Of a stretch of DNA of 64,000 nucleotides, positions 19,698 through 32,473 are shown piece by piece. The notes beneath the pieces are model-generated. The model did no database searches, was not told the DNA's origin, and saw nothing but the letters and a program-made list of their open reading frames with translations. How positions within the stretch are numbered: position 1 is the first letter of the stretch; every line of letters begins with the position of its first letter. Source of the stretch: Duganella lactea (GTDB taxonomy: Bacteria; Pseudomonadota; Gammaproteobacteria; Burkholderiales; Burkholderiaceae_D); the NCBI RefSeq assembly GCF_009857505.1, contig NZ_WWCP01000010.1:62001-126000 (forward strand). Direction: 5' to 3'. The translations under genes and the position numbers were made by a program.

Positions 19698-19945
19698 TCA
19701 ACGTCCTTGTAGGTGGTGTAGCGTGGGCGGCGGGCCAGCACGCTGGCGCCAAAGGCCAGCTTCACCAGCAGGAACACGACGAACAACGTCAGCGCCAGCG
19801 GCAACACGGCGCAGATCAGGGCCAGCACCAGCGCCGCCCCCAGCAAGGCCGCTGGCGACATGCCGCCGATCAGGCGCACGCCGTAGCGCAGCGCGCGGGT
19901 GAAGGCCTGGAAGATTTCGTCGAACAAGGCGGTAACTTTGGTCAT
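19694..19945 (-). CDS. Small membrane protein encoded with the LytS/LytTR pair
   Basis: An 83-residue protein starting at ATG 19945, chosen because GGAG lies six bases upstream; an ATG four codons earlier (19957) has no such site. It has an amphipathic N-terminus (TALFDEIFQAFTRALRYGV) and one long or two short hydrophobic spans (about residues 22-58), ending in a basic tail. Overlap with the kinase start (ATGA) indicates coupled synthesis, so it may be an accessory of the sensor. I do not recognise a named family. Confidence 0.7.
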   Translation of the reverse strand: MTKVTALFDEIFQAFTRALRYGVRLIGGMSPAALLGAALVLALICAVLPLALTLFVVFLLVKLAFGASVLARRPRYTTYKDVE

Positions 19946-20046
19946 TTGTTGCTCCATGAAAGGTTGGGCGATGGAGACACTGTAGCAAAGCGACCGGCGC
20001 GGCCGGGGCGGATTCCGATCAACTGCCATTTTACAGGGCTGGGCCG

Positions 20047-20360
20047 CTATTGCGCGGGATGAACGGCGGCGTCCCAGTCGCGGCGCAGCAGCCCGTAGAT
20101 GACGCTGTCCGACACCTCGTCACCGACGATCCAGCGCGCCCGCAGCCGGCCCTCGCGCTGAAAATGCAGGCCTTGCAACAGTCGCTCGGAGGTAATGTTG
20201 TCTGGATGGATATCAGCTTCCAGCCGCGATAGTTGCAGCGTGCCGAAGGCGTAGTCGAGCAGCGCGCGCGTGGCTTCCCGCATGTAACCCCGGCCCCAGT
20301 GCGGGCGGCCGAGAATGTAGCCGATTTCGCAACGGCGGTTGGCGTGAATACTGGCGGCAT
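20047..20360 (-). pseudogene. C-terminal remnant of a RimJ/RimL-type GNAT acetyltransferase
   Basis: Reverse-strand frame encoding the C-terminal half of a GNAT: CEIGYILGRPHWGRGYMREA (acetyl-CoA-binding strand and R/Q-x-x-G-x-G/A-like loop), then LEADIHPDNITSERLLQGLHF and a normal end. About 75-80 N-terminal residues are missing: the frame emerges directly from the 3' end of the TetR gene with no plausible start codon (an ATG at 20360 is in another frame). Typical members have about 180 residues. I read it as a gene truncated when the TetR/MocR segment arrived, or by deletion. Confidence 0.72.
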
Positions 20361-20384
20361 CGGATGTTCCTGGTGATATGGGCG

Positions 20385-21032
20385 CTAAGCGGCGGCGGCC
20401 GGTGGCACGCTGATCACCGCCAGCACCATGTCGACGATGAGTTTTTCGGCATCGTCGAAGTCTTTGTCGGTCAGCTGTTTGCGGTTCAGGACCAGCGCCA
20501 TCTGGGCCGAGAAGTCGGCATAGGACTGTGTCATCGCCCAGATCGCGAACAGCAGATGCGTGGCGTTGAGCGGCGCCATCTTGCCCTCGCTGATCCAGCG
20601 TTCGAAGACCTCGATGTCCTTGCGCACCAGCGGCACCACGCGGGTCTGGATCTGGCCGCCGTACAGCGGCGCGCCGCTGATCACTTCCATCGCGTAGACG
20701 CGCGAGGCCCACGGATTCTCGCGCGAGAAGCGCAGCTTGGCCTGCACGTAGGCGCGCAGCACGTCGCGCGGGTCCTGTTCGGCCGCCGCCAGGCTTTCCA
20801 TGCGCGCCAGCCAGTCGTCCAGCACTTCGTCCAGCACGCGCTGGTACAGCGCCTGCTTGGTGGGGAAGTAGTACATCAGGTTCTGCTTCGACAGGCCGGC
20901 CTTGTCCGCCACCGTGGCGATCGACGTGCCTTCGTAGCCGCATTCGGCAAACACGCGCACCGCCTCGGTGGTGATGCCGGCTTCCAGCTTGTCGCGGTTG
21001 AGCAGGCGACGGTTGATTTTTACGGTCGGCAT
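20385..21032 (-). CDS. RutR-like TetR-family regulator
   Basis: A 215-residue TetR regulator. Residues 15-65 form the helix-turn-helix (GITTEAVRVFAECGYEGTSI, ADKAGLSKQNLMYYFPTK). The C-terminal ligand domain (ASRVYAMEVISGAPL, KMAPLNATHLLFAIWAMTQSYADF) closely follows E. coli RutR (YcdC), which binds uracil and controls pyrimidine use. Together with the adjacent pyrimidine-degradation genes this suggests a uracil- or thymine-responsive regulator of the 22-32 kb cluster. The ATG at 21032 overlaps the end of the MocR gene by 13 bases. Ligand is inferred. Confidence 0.88.
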   Translation of the reverse strand: MPTVKINRRLLNRDKLEAGITTEAVRVFAECGYEGTSIATVADKAGLSKQNLMYYFPTKQALYQRVLDEVLDDWLARMESLAAAEQDPRDVLRAYVQAKLRFSRENPWASRVYAMEVISGAPLYGGQIQTRVVPLVRKDIEVFERWISEGKMAPLNATHLLFAIWAMTQSYADFSAQMALVLNRKQLTDKDFDDAEKLIVDMVLAVISVPPAAAA

Positions 21033-22480
21033 AGTAGTCTCAGGAAGTTGAGCAGTTGCGGATGGTCGGCGTAGGCGACGTTGAAGCGGAACCAGATCGC
21101 CTCCGGCGCGCGCAGCATGAAGAAGTCGCACGGCGACAGCAAAATGCCGTGCTTCAGCGCGAGGTCGGCGATGACCTTGCCGTTCCACGCCGGCGAGGGC
21201 GCGTCGTGCCAGCCGGCGCTGACGAACATGCCGCCGCGCGGGCGCGCCAGCAGCGTCATGCCGGCCTCGCGCAGGCTGGCCATGGCGCGTTCGCGGCCGG
21301 CGTCGAGCTGCGTCACCAGCTTGTCCACCATGCGCCGGTAGGGGCGGGCGGTGATGGCGTGGTAGACGGCGCGCTCGTTGATTTCGGAGGTGGTCAGGCC
21401 GGCCAGCATCTTCACCCGCAGCAGTTCGGGCAGCAGCGACGACGAGGCGCTGATCGAGCCGACCCGCAGCACCGGCGACAGCGTCTTCGAGAAGCTGCCG
21501 ACGCGGATCACGCGCCGCAAGCCATCCATCGCCGCCAGCGACGCCTCGCCGCGCGGCGCCAGTTCGCGGTAGATGTCGTCCTCCACCAGCCAGAAGTCGA
21601 ACTGCTCGGCGAGCGCCAGCAGGCGGTGCGCCTGCGCCACCGTCAGCGAGGTGCCGAGCGGATTTTGCAGCACCGTGTTGACGAACATGAGCTTGGGCTG
21701 CGCCAGCGCCGCCTGTTGCGCCAGCGCGTCCAGATCCAGCCCATGCTCGTCGCGCGGAATGCCGACCGCCACGCAGCCGTGATGGCGGATCAGCGACAGC
21801 AGGTTGCTGTAACCGGGATCTTCGACGAGCACCGTGTCGCCCGGCTTGGTGAGCGTGCGCAGTATCAGGTCGAAGGCGTGCGTGGCGCCGTGCGTCAGCA
21901 GGATTTGTTCGGCTTCCACCGGATACAGCTCCTCGCTCAGCGTGGCCGCCATGTGCTGGCGCAGCGTCGGGAAGCCGAGCGGGTGGCCGTAGCCGCGCAG
22001 CCGCGCGGCGGGGATGCGCATCGCCTGGCGCACGGCGTCGAGGATGGTGTCCTCGCCATACCACTCGGGCGGCAGCCAGCCGGCGCCCACCGGCAGCGCC
22101 TCGGACATGCCGGAATACAGCTCGGCGGTCAGCGCGTCGATGGCCGCCGGCGGGGCGCTGGGCGTGGCGGGCTGGGCGGTCGCCAGCAGCGTCGCCGGCA
22201 AGTCCTGGCGGGCGACGAAATAGCCCGAGCCGCGCCGCGAGGAAAGCAGGCCCAGCGTCACCAGGCGGTCGTAGGCCTCGACAACTGTAAAGGTGCTGAC
22301 GCCATTACACTTGGCGAATTGCCGCACCGAGGGCATCTTGGTGCCTATACGCAACTCTTTGCTGGCCACCAGGGCGCTGACGGCGGCGACGATCTGCTCG
22401 ACCAGGCTGCCTTTCTGGCGCCGCTCGATGGCGACCACCGGCCAGCCGGTTTGATCGAGCACAGCACGCATTGCTTCCAT
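21020..22480 (-). CDS. MocR-type GntR/aminotransferase-fold transcriptional regulator
   Basis: A 486-residue regulator: an N-terminal GntR winged helix (residues about 15-80, IGTKMPSVRQFAKCNGVSTFTVVEAYDRL) fused to a fold-type I PLP aminotransferase domain, in which the PLP-Lys is in IRVGSFSKTLSP and LLTHGATHAFDLIL, VEDPGYSNL are visible. MocR proteins use PLP and an amino-compound effector. Divergence from the beta-alanine transaminase gene suggests that it senses beta-alanine, GABA or a related amine. ATG at 22480 with GGAG six bases upstream was preferred to a GTG at 22492. Confidence 0.93.
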   Translation of the reverse strand: MEAMRAVLDQTGWPVVAIERRQKGSLVEQIVAAVSALVASKELRIGTKMPSVRQFAKCNGVSTFTVVEAYDRLVTLGLLSSRRGSGYFVARQDLPATLLATAQPATPSAPPAAIDALTAELYSGMSEALPVGAGWLPPEWYGEDTILDAVRQAMRIPAARLRGYGHPLGFPTLRQHMAATLSEELYPVEAEQILLTHGATHAFDLILRTLTKPGDTVLVEDPGYSNLLSLIRHHGCVAVGIPRDEHGLDLDALAQQAALAQPKLMFVNTVLQNPLGTSLTVAQAHRLLALAEQFDFWLVEDDIYRELAPRGEASLAAMDGLRRVIRVGSFSKTLSPVLRVGSISASSSLLPELLRVKMLAGLTTSEINERAVYHAITARPYRRMVDKLVTQLDAGRERAMASLREAGMTLLARPRGGMFVSAGWHDAPSPAWNGKVIADLALKHGILLSPCDFFMLRAPEAIWFRFNVAYADHPQLLNFLRLLCRP

Positions 22481-22669
22481 CCTTGACTCCACGCAGCAAA
22501 AGTGAAACTGTAGTGTTTTTGACGCCAGTACGGTTGGACAGTTTGATTAATTGTGTATCTGTGCCACAGTGATCCTGCTGTCTATTATTGCATCATCATT
22601 TTGCCAACTGGTAAATTTTTTTACAGCTGTCAAAAAAATCCGAAGAAAGTTGTTTCACAGGAGAGGTGC

Positions 22670-23986
<1,317 letters not shown>

Positions 23987-24035
23987 CCGCCGTCGTTCAA
24001 AACCCATCCCAAGCCGCACATCTTGAAAGAGCATC

Positions 24036-25529
24036 ATGAATACCATCACCCATTACATCAACGGCGCCAACGTCGATACGCAAAGCGGCCGCCATGCGGA
24101 CGTATTCAATCCCGCGCTGGGCGAACCGGTCGCTCGCGTGGCGCTGGGCACGGTGGAGGAAGTGGATGCCGCCGTGCGCGCGGCCGAGAAGGCATTTCCA
24201 TCGTGGGCCGCAACGCCGCCGCTGACGCGCGCGCGCGTGCTGTTCAAGTACCTGCAACTGTGCCAGCAGCACGTCGACGAATTCGCGGCGATGATCACCC
24301 GTGAACATGGCAAGACCTTCTCCGACGCCCAGGGCGAGGTGGCCCGCGGCATCGAGATGGTGGAGTTCGCGGTCGGCATTCCGCAGATGTTGAAAGGCGA
24401 ATTCACCGACCAGATTTCACGCGGCATCGACGCCTGGTCGATGCGCCAGGCGCTCGGCGTGGTGGCCGGCATCACGCCGTTCAACTTCCCGGTGATGGTG
24501 CCGATGTGGATGTTCCCGGTGGCGCTGGCCTGCGGTAACACCTTTGTGCTCAAGCCTTCCGAGCGCGATCCATCGGCGTCGCTGCTGCATGCGCGCCTGC
24601 TGAAGGACGCCGGCCTGCCGGACGGCGTGTTTAATGTTGTGCAGGGCGACAAGGTGACGGTCGATGCGCTGCTCGATCATCCGGTGGTGCAGGCGATCAG
24701 CTTTGTCGGCTCGACGCCGATCGCGGAATACATCTACGCGCGCGGCTGCGCTGCGGGCAAGCGCGTGCAGGCATTGGGTGGCGCCAAGAACCATATGGTG
24801 GTGATGCCGGATGCGGATATGGAGATGACGGTCGACGCCTTGATGGGCGCCGCATTCGGCTCGGCCGGTGAACGCTGCATGGCGATTTCGGTGGTGGTTG
24901 CGGTCGGCGAGGCGGGCGACAAGATTGTCGATGCACTGGCAAAACGCACCGCCGCACTCAAAGTGCGCGAAGGCATGGCGCCGGAGGCCGAGATGGGGCC
25001 CGTTGTCACCAGCGCGGCCAAGCAGCGTATAGAGCGCTTGATCGGCGAGGGTGTGGCGCAGGGCGCGAAACTGGTGGTCGATGGACGTGATTACAAAGTG
25101 CCTGGACACGAGAACGGCTTCTTCATCGGCGGTACGTTGTTCGATCACGTTACGCCGGAGATGACGATCTACAAAGAAGAGATTTTCGGCCCTGTGCTAT
25201 GCATGCTGCGTGCGCCGGACGTGGGCAGCGCGGTGGAGCTGATCAATCGCAATGAGTATGGCAATGGCGTGGCGATCTACACGCGCGACGGCGGCGTGGC
25301 GCGCGAATTTGTGCGGCAGATTCAGGTCGGCATGGTGGGTGTGAATGTGCCGCTGCCGGTGCCGATGGCGTTCAACAGTTTCGGTGGTTGGAAGCGTAGC
25401 CTGTTCGGCGATCATCACGCCTATGGTCCGGAAGGCGTGCGCTTCTACACGCGTCACAAGGCGGTGATGCAGCGCTGGCCGAATACCGCCAGCGCTGGCG
25501 CAGAATTTGCATTCCCTCAAATGAAGTAA
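24036..25529 (+). CDS. mmsA: CoA-acylating (methyl)malonate-semialdehyde dehydrogenase
   Basis: A 497-residue ALDH that oxidises malonate or methylmalonate semialdehyde with CoA to acetyl- or propionyl-CoA plus CO2. It shows [15 protein letters not shown], the [14 protein letters not shown] loop, ALGGAKNH in place of the usual LELGGK (the acylating type lacks the general-base Glu) and the catalytic Cys in [11 protein letters not shown]. It follows the transaminase by 49 bases and completes uracil and thymine degradation to central metabolites. Confidence 0.96.
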   Translation: MNTITHYINGANVDTQSGRHADVFNPALGEPVARVALGTVEEVDAAVRAAEKAFPSWAATPPLTRARVLFKYLQLCQQHVDEFAAMITREHGKTFSDAQGEVARGIEMVEFAVGIPQMLKGEFTDQISRGIDAWSMRQALGVVAGITPFNFPVMVPMWMFPVALACGNTFVLKPSERDPSASLLHARLLKDAGLPDGVFNVVQGDKVTVDALLDHPVVQAISFVGSTPIAEYIYARGCAAGKRVQALGGAKNHMVVMPDADMEMTVDALMGAAFGSAGERCMAISVVVAVGEAGDKIVDALAKRTAALKVREGMAPEAEMGPVVTSAAKQRIERLIGEGVAQGAKLVVDGRDYKVPGHENGFFIGGTLFDHVTPEMTIYKEEIFGPVLCMLRAPDVGSAVELINRNEYGNGVAIYTRDGGVAREFVRQIQVGMVGVNVPLPVPMAFNSFGGWKRSLFGDHHAYGPEGVRFYTRHKAVMQRWPNTASAGAEFAFPQMK

Positions 25530-25539
25530 GCGCCCCGTT

Positions 25540-25569
25540 GTCATGGATTCCCGCCTTCGCGGGAATGAC
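25540..25569. repeat. REP-like palindrome, copy 4 (variant)
   Basis: GTCATGGATTCCCGC (25540-25554), loop CTTC, GCGGGAATGAC (25559-25569): an 8-bp ATTCCCGC/GCGGGAAT stem flanked by GTC/GAC, with a two-base bulge. It lies between mmsA and preT. Sequence differs from the CCGGC copies but the plan is the same. Confidence 0.7.
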
Positions 25570-25599
25570 GGTTATCTCAGCAGACGCCAGGAAAAGATC

Positions 25600-26967
25600 A
25601 TGATCGAATCGCTCAGTTATATGCCCACGTCGAAGGAGTCCAATGACTCCCTGGCGAAACACTTCACCGACCTCGCGCCGGCGCTCAACGCGCGCCAAGC
25701 CGCCATCGAAGCCTCGCGCTGCCTGTATTGCTACGATGCGCCATGCACCCGCATCTGCCCGTCGGACATCGACGTGGCCAGCTTTATCCGCAATATCCAC
25801 GACGAGAATATCAACGGCGCCGCCGTCGGCATCCTCAAACAGAACATCCTCGGTGGCAGTTGCTCGCGCGTCTGTCCCACCGAAATCCTGTGCGAGGACG
25901 CCTGCGTGCGCAATCACGACGCCGAAGGGCAGCCGGTGAAAATCGGCCTGTTGCAGCGCTATGCCATCGACAACATGAAGCTGGAAGAGCACCCGTTCAA
26001 ACGCGGCCCATCGACCGGCAAGAAGATCGCCGTGGTCGGCGCCGGCCCTGCGGGCCTGTCGTGCGCGCACCGGCTGGCGATGCTGGGCAATGAGGTGGTG
26101 ATCTACGAAGCGAAGGAGAAATCCGGCGGCCTCAATGAATACGGCATCGCCAAGTACAAGCTGACCGACAACTTCGCACAGAAGGAAGTTGATTTCCTGT
26201 TGCAGATCGGCGGCATCAGCATCAAGCATGGCCAGACGCTGGGCGTGAACCTGCAACTGCGCGACCTGCATACCAATTACGACGCGGTGTTCCTCGGCCT
26301 CGGCCTCGGCGCCAGCAAGCAGATCGGCCTGACCGGCGAGGATGCGCCAGGGCTGCTCGCCGCAGTGGACTACATCGCCGCGCTGCGCCAGGCGGATGAT
26401 CTGAGCAAGTTGCCGGTACCGGCGCGCGCCATCGTCATCGGCGCCGGCAACACCGCCATCGACATGGCGGTGCAGATCCAGCGCCTTGGCGCGGATGACG
26501 TCACGCTGGTCTACCGTCGCGGCTTCGAGGCCATGAGCGCCACCGAACACGAACAGCATATCGCCAAGGAGAATCAGGTTCGCATGCGCACCTGGGCGCA
26601 GCCGCAACAGGTGCTGCTGGATGCGGACGGACGCGTGCAAGGCATGCGCTTCGAGAAGACCGCGCTGGTCAACGGCCGACTGGCCGGCACCGGCGAAACG
26701 TTTGACATCGCCGCCGACGCCATCTTCAAGGCCATCGGCCAGGGCCTGGAGGAGACCAGCATCAGCGACCCGCTGGCGACAACCCTGAAACGCGATGGCG
26801 ACAAGATCCATGTCGATCCGCAGTTCCGCACCTTCCTGCCGCGCATTTACGCCGGCGGCGATTGCGTGGCGCCGGGACAAGACCTGACCGTGCAGGCGGT
26901 TCAACACGGCAAGCTGGCGGCACACGCCATTCATCACGACATCAATGGTCTGAAGGAGGCTGCATAA
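25600..26967 (+). CDS. preT: Dihydropyrimidine dehydrogenase, NAD(P)-binding FAD subunit
   Basis: A 455-residue flavoprotein of the glutamate-synthase-small-subunit type. The N-terminal region has two [4Fe-4S] Cys sets (CLYCYDAPCTRICPSDIDV and CSRVCPTEILCEDAC). FAD is bound by VVGAGPAGLSCAH and NAD(P) by VIGAGNTAIDMAVQ, with a final YAGGDCVAPGQDLTVQAV FAD motif. It takes electrons from NAD(P)H and passes them to PreA for reduction of uracil or thymine. ATG at 25600 follows AGGAAA. Its stop overlaps the preA start (TAATG). Confidence 0.95.
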   Translation: MIESLSYMPTSKESNDSLAKHFTDLAPALNARQAAIEASRCLYCYDAPCTRICPSDIDVASFIRNIHDENINGAAVGILKQNILGGSCSRVCPTEILCEDACVRNHDAEGQPVKIGLLQRYAIDNMKLEEHPFKRGPSTGKKIAVVGAGPAGLSCAHRLAMLGNEVVIYEAKEKSGGLNEYGIAKYKLTDNFAQKEVDFLLQIGGISIKHGQTLGVNLQLRDLHTNYDAVFLGLGLGASKQIGLTGEDAPGLLAAVDYIAALRQADDLSKLPVPARAIVIGAGNTAIDMAVQIQRLGADDVTLVYRRGFEAMSATEHEQHIAKENQVRMRTWAQPQQVLLDADGRVQGMRFEKTALVNGRLAGTGETFDIAADAIFKAIGQGLEETSISDPLATTLKRDGDKIHVDPQFRTFLPRIYAGGDCVAPGQDLTVQAVQHGKLAAHAIHHDINGLKEAA

Positions 26968-28262
26968 TGGCTGATCTGAGCATAGAATTCTGCGGCATCA
27001 AATCCATCAATCCGTTCTGGCTGGCCTCCGCGCCGCCGACGGACAAGGCCTACAACGTGGTGCGCGCATTTGAGGCCGGTTGGGGCGGCGTGGTATGGAA
27101 AACACTGGGTGAGGACCCCGCCGCCGTCAACGTGTCGTCGCGCTATTCGGCGCATTACGGCAAGAACCGCGAAGTCCTCGGCTTCAATAACATCGAGCTG
27201 ATTACCGATCGTTCGCTGGAGCTGAACCTGCAGGAGATTACGCAGGTGAAGAAGGACTGGCCGGACCGCGTGATCATCGTCTCGCTGATGCTGCCGTGCG
27301 AGGAGCGCCTGTGGGCCGATATCCTGCCGCAGGTGGAGGCCACCGGCGCCGATGGTATCGAGCTCAATTTCGGCTGCCCGCACGGCATGCCCGAACGCGG
27401 CATGGGCGCGGCGGTGGGGCAGGTGCCCGAATACGTGGAGATGGTCACGCGCTGGTGCAAGCAGCACACCAGGCTGCCCGTGATCGTCAAGCTGACGCCG
27501 AACATCACCGATGTGCGCGCGCCGGCCCGCGCGGCCAAGGCGGGCGGCGCGGATGCGGTCTCGCTGATCAATACCATCAACTCCATCACGCACCTGGACC
27601 TGGACCAGATGGTGGCCTTTCCGATTGTCGGCGGCGCCAGCACGCACGGCGGCTACTGCGGTTCGGCGGTGAAGCCGATTGCGCTGAACATGGTGGCCGA
27701 GATCGCGCGCGATCCGTTGACGGCTGGGTTGCCGATTTCCGGCATCGGCGGCATCGGCAACTGGCGCGATGCGGCGGAGTTCATCGCGCTGGGTTCCGGC
27801 TGCGTGCAGGTCTGCACGGCGGCGATGCTGCATGGTTTCCGCATCGTTGAAGAGATGAAGGATGGCCTGTCGCGCTGGATGGACCAGAAAGGCTACCAGA
27901 GCATCGCGGAATTCTCGGGCAAGGCCGTGCCCAATACGACCGACTGGAAATACCTGAACATGAATTACAAGGTGATCGCGCAGATCAACCAGGACGACTG
28001 CATCAAGTGCGGCCGCTGCTACGTCGCTTGCGAGGACACGTCGCACCAGTCGATCAATCAACTGGTCGATGCGGCGACAGGCACGCGTACCTATGAAGTC
28101 AACCAAGAGGAGTGCGTTGGGTGTAATCTGTGCGAGATCACCTGTCCGGTGCAGGGCTGCATTACGATGGTGCCGCAGGATACCGGCAAGCCTTATATGA
28201 ACTGGACGCAGGACCCGCGCAATCCGCGCGCGGAGAAGGTGGCGGCCGGGCAGGTGGCATAG
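26967..28262 (+). CDS. preA: Dihydropyrimidine dehydrogenase, FMN/iron-sulfur catalytic subunit
   Basis: A 431-residue protein with an FMN-binding dihydroorotate-dehydrogenase-like barrel: NPFWLASAPPTDKAYNVVRA, the catalytic-Cys loop NFGCPHGMPERGMG, and GGYCGSAVKPIALN. The C-terminus carries two [4Fe-4S] clusters, CIKCGRCYVACEDTSHQ and CVGCNLCEITCPVQGC. With PreT it reduces uracil and thymine to the dihydro forms, the first step of the reductive pathway. The split PreT/PreA arrangement corresponds to the single-chain mammalian DPD. Start is coupled to preT through TAATG. Confidence 0.97.
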   Translation: MADLSIEFCGIKSINPFWLASAPPTDKAYNVVRAFEAGWGGVVWKTLGEDPAAVNVSSRYSAHYGKNREVLGFNNIELITDRSLELNLQEITQVKKDWPDRVIIVSLMLPCEERLWADILPQVEATGADGIELNFGCPHGMPERGMGAAVGQVPEYVEMVTRWCKQHTRLPVIVKLTPNITDVRAPARAAKAGGADAVSLINTINSITHLDLDQMVAFPIVGGASTHGGYCGSAVKPIALNMVAEIARDPLTAGLPISGIGGIGNWRDAAEFIALGSGCVQVCTAAMLHGFRIVEEMKDGLSRWMDQKGYQSIAEFSGKAVPNTTDWKYLNMNYKVIAQINQDDCIKCGRCYVACEDTSHQSINQLVDAATGTRTYEVNQEECVGCNLCEITCPVQGCITMVPQDTGKPYMNWTQDPRNPRAEKVAAGQVA

Positions 28263-28313
28263 GTACGAAAATTGCAGCATTGAAGGAATCACTCAACCTT
28301 TTGGGAGTATGCC

Positions 28314-31214
<2,901 letters not shown>

Positions 31215-31215
<1 letters not shown>

Positions 31216-32441
31216 TGAAAATTAATGGTGAGCGCCTGTGGGCGTCTTTGATGGAACTGGCGAAGATCGGCGCGACGGAAAAGGGCGGCGTCAAGCGCCT
31301 GGCGCTGACCGACCTGGATAAACAAGGCCGCGACCTGGTAGTCGGCTGGGGCAAGCAGGCCGGCATGTCGGTCACTATTGACCAGATCGGCAACGTCTTC
31401 ATGCGCCGCGACGGCACCAACAACGCACTGCCGCCGGTAATGACCGGCAGCCATATCGACACCCAGCCGACCGGCGGCAAGTTCGATGGCAACTACGGCG
31501 TGCTGGCCGGCCTGGAAGTGGTGCGCACGCTGAACGATTTGAACATCAAGACCGAAGCGCCGATCGAAGTGGCCTTCTGGACCAACGAGGAAGGCTCGCG
31601 CTTCGTGCCGGTGATGATGGGCTCTGGCGTGTTCTGTGGCGCCTTTTCGCTGGAGACCGCATATGCCGCGCGTGACGTCGATGGCAAGTCGGTCGGCGAC
31701 GAGCTGGAACGCATCGGCTATAAAGGCACGCAGGTGCCCGGTGACCATCCGATCGGCGCGTATTTTGAAACGCACATCGAACAAGGCCCGGTTCTGGAAG
31801 ATGCCGATAAAGTGATCGGCGTGGTACCGGCCGTGATGGGACTCTCCTGGTACGACTGCGTGGTCACAGGCATGGAAGCCCACGCCGGCCCGACGCCGAT
31901 GGGGCTGCGCAAGGACGCGCTACAGGTGTCCACAAAAATCATGCAGGAAGTCGTCGCCATCGCCAACCGCTATCCACCGTATGGGCGGGGCACGGTCGGC
32001 ATGGTGCAGGTGTTCCCGAACAGCCGTAACGTCATCCCCGGTGAAGTCAAATTCAGTATCGATCTGCGTAACGTGAACGATGAGCTGCTCAACACCATGC
32101 ATGAAGAGATGCTGGCCTTCATTGACAAGATGCGCGGCGAAAGCGGCCTGAAGATATCCGTCGAGCGCGTCTCCTACTATCCTCCGTGCCCGTTCCACCC
32201 GGAGTGCGTGGACGCGGTACGCAACGCCACCGCAAAACTCGGCTACTCGACCATGGACGTGGTCTCCGGCGCCGGTCACGACGCCATCTACGCCGCCCGC
32301 CTGGCGCCCGCCGGCATGATCTTCGTGCCTTGCAAGGACGGCATCAGCCACAACGAAATCGAGGATGCAAAATCCGAGCATCTGGAAGCCGGCTGCAACG
32401 TTCTGTTGCACGCGATGCTGGAGCGCGCCGGCGTCGTTTGA
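31215..32441 (+). CDS. M20-type Zn-dependent N-carbamoyl-beta-alanine amidohydrolase (beta-ureidopropionase)
   Basis: A 408-residue dinuclear-metal amidase of the hydantoinase/carbamoylase group. Ligand motifs are GSHIDTQPTGGKFDGNYG, WTNEEGSRFVP, THIEQGPVLE and the C-terminal DGISHNEIE; the dimerisation domain has GMEAHAGPTPM. It hydrolyses the carbamoyl amide to beta-alanine (or 3-aminoisobutyrate), CO2 and ammonia, giving the substrate of the transaminase at 22.7 kb. Allantoate amidohydrolases are very similar, but coupling to hydA by TAATG favours the pyrimidine role; a separate allantoate enzyme lies at 33.8 kb. Confidence 0.92.
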
Positions 32442-32473
32442 CCGTCGCGCGGGGCCGGTGCATACTGCTTCGC

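Noticed and set aside
20031..20360. ATG-initiated frame at 20360 as an intact gene
   Set aside because: It is out of frame with the GNAT sequence and its translation shows no domain; the GNAT reading has no start codon.
22493..22669. Promoters between the MocR and bauA genes
   Set aside because: Several TTG-containing hexamers exist but none has a good -10 at the right spacing, so no site is called.
25547..25566. Hairpin after mmsA as a terminator
   Set aside because: There is no T-run; it fits the REP-like family instead.
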